In this document: one piece after another, positions 48,483-48,888 of the stretch | How positions within the stretch are numbered: the stretch's first letter is position 1 | Layout of the letters: every line of letters starts with the position of its first letter | Assembly (NCBI GenBank): GCA_002353555.1 | Contig: DEJO01000054.1 | Span: forward strand, 1-48,888 | Length of the DNA stretch: 48,888 nt | Reading direction: 5' to 3' | Source of the DNA: Prevotella sp. UBA2746 | GTDB taxonomy: Bacteria > Bacteroidota > Bacteroidia > Bacteroidales > Bacteroidaceae | The notes under the pieces: model-generated | Told to the model about the DNA's origin: nothing | Databases searched by the model: none | The model's input: only the letters and a program-made list of their open reading frames with translations | Program-made: the position numbers and the translations under genes

Positions 48483-48888
48483 AACTATATCACGGTACAA
48501 ACGCGGATTTTATGGCGATTGACTTAAGCCAATCCCAGCGAGGCAAGGATTTTGGATGTGGGTTCTATCTGTCTGACTCAAAAACGCAAGCAGAGGAAAT
48601 GGCTAAGTTCAAGGTTCAATTGTTCGGTGGACAATCCATCATTCAAAGCTATGAATTTGACGAGAATCTCCTTGTTGATGGAACTTTACACTTCATGAGT
48701 TTCAATGATTATTCCAGAGAATGGGCAACATTCATCCTCGCTAACCGCCAGAACAAGAATGCAACCAACATTCATGACTACGATGTCGTCTATGGTCCTA
48801 TCGCGAACGATAAAGTAGGAGCGCAAATCCGTAATGTCATTGAGCAGAACATCAATATGGAAACTTTTCTCGAACGCCTGAAATACAT
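48479..48888 (+). CDS. DUF3990 family protein, ADP-ribosyltransferase-like (cut by window edge)
   Basis: 136 codons are visible before the window ends. The opening KLYHGTNADF (H5, G6, T7), then KDFGCGFYLSDSKTQAEEMA with Y30, fit the H-x-T and Y motifs of the ADP-ribosyltransferase fold. The conserved EW at 81-82 and YDVVYGPIANDKV (101-113) are marks of DUF3990. Such proteins are suspected toxins that modify a target with NAD; the target is unknown. The gene is coupled to the DUF3791 gene by an ATGA overlap. What follows the window edge, possibly a second small partner, cannot be seen. Confidence 0.75.
   Translation, partial: MKLYHGTNADFMAIDLSQSQRGKDFGCGFYLSDSKTQAEEMAKFKVQLFGGQSIIQSYEFDENLLVDGTLHFMSFNDYSREWATFILANRQNKNATNIHDYDVVYGPIANDKVGAQIRNVIEQNINMETFLERLKY

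Overview
The window looks like a chromosomal segment of a Prevotella/Segatella-type member of the order Bacteroidales. This rests on promoters of the Bacteroidetes form TTTG, about 20 bases, TAnnTTTGC (seen at many genes), a 290-residue primary sigma factor of the Bacteroidetes type, BspA-like leucine-rich repeats, secreted proteins with a Prevotella-style C-terminal tail, and families typical of the group (DUF4301, DUF5687, GGGtGRT, DMP19, EFR1 ferredoxin, DUF3791/DUF3990). The species cannot be named from the sequence. No rRNA, tRNA, CRISPR array or complete insertion sequence was seen.

Region 1 (1-7.4 kb) is accessory and visibly AT-richer. It starts with the 5' end of a Crp/Fnr-like regulator and a remnant of a second one. 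Next come two back-to-back cassettes: a leftward three-gene operon led by a TIGR04255-family protein, and a rightward pair made of an AAA15-type ATPase and an RloB-like TOPRIM protein (the RloA/RloB or AbiL type of defence pair). A decayed BspA-like repeat gene and a 38-codon fragment of a DnaQ-type exonuclease follow.

Region 2 (7.5-32.1 kb) is mostly housekeeping and GC-richer: rpoD, a HAD phosphatase, smpB, a DMP19 protein, a Fe-S scaffold-like/GGGtGRT pair, a TtcA-like PP-loop enzyme overlapping a sodium/solute symporter, an OprP-type porin, an NfnA-NfnB/GltD-like fusion, a GH28 polygalacturonase, two tandem SpoU/TrmH methyltransferases, a serA-like dehydrogenase, a secreted M6 metalloprotease, an EFR1 flavodoxin/ferredoxin, proS, a RelA-type ppGpp synthetase whose hydrolase domain looks dead, and a DUF4301 protein.

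Region 3 (32.1-35.1 kb) is a second AT-rich island. It holds a probable type II restriction-modification pair with its own promoter, followed by a 379-bp MITE-like element with 40-bp imperfect terminal inverted repeats.

Region 4 (35.2-48.1 kb) is again core: deoD, dapA, a SulP transporter, rubrerythrin, a DUF5687 membrane protein, a LolA-like protein, ftsK, an exonuclease/rlmI overlapping pair and tilS. The window ends (48.2 kb on) in a translationally coupled DUF3791-DUF3990 pair, probably a toxin-antitoxin unit with an ADP-ribosyltransferase-like toxin. It has a clean promoter whose -33 box sits inside an inverted repeat.

A thread running through the non-coding DNA is a set of short arrays with a 22-bp period (10.5, 10.6, 34.8 and 39.4 kb) plus one with an 11-bp period (9.7 kb). 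The arrays at 10.5-10.7 kb lie downstream of an orphan leftward promoter and may be part of an unannotated RNA. Functions are assigned by reading motifs and family resemblance by eye; no database search was possible.
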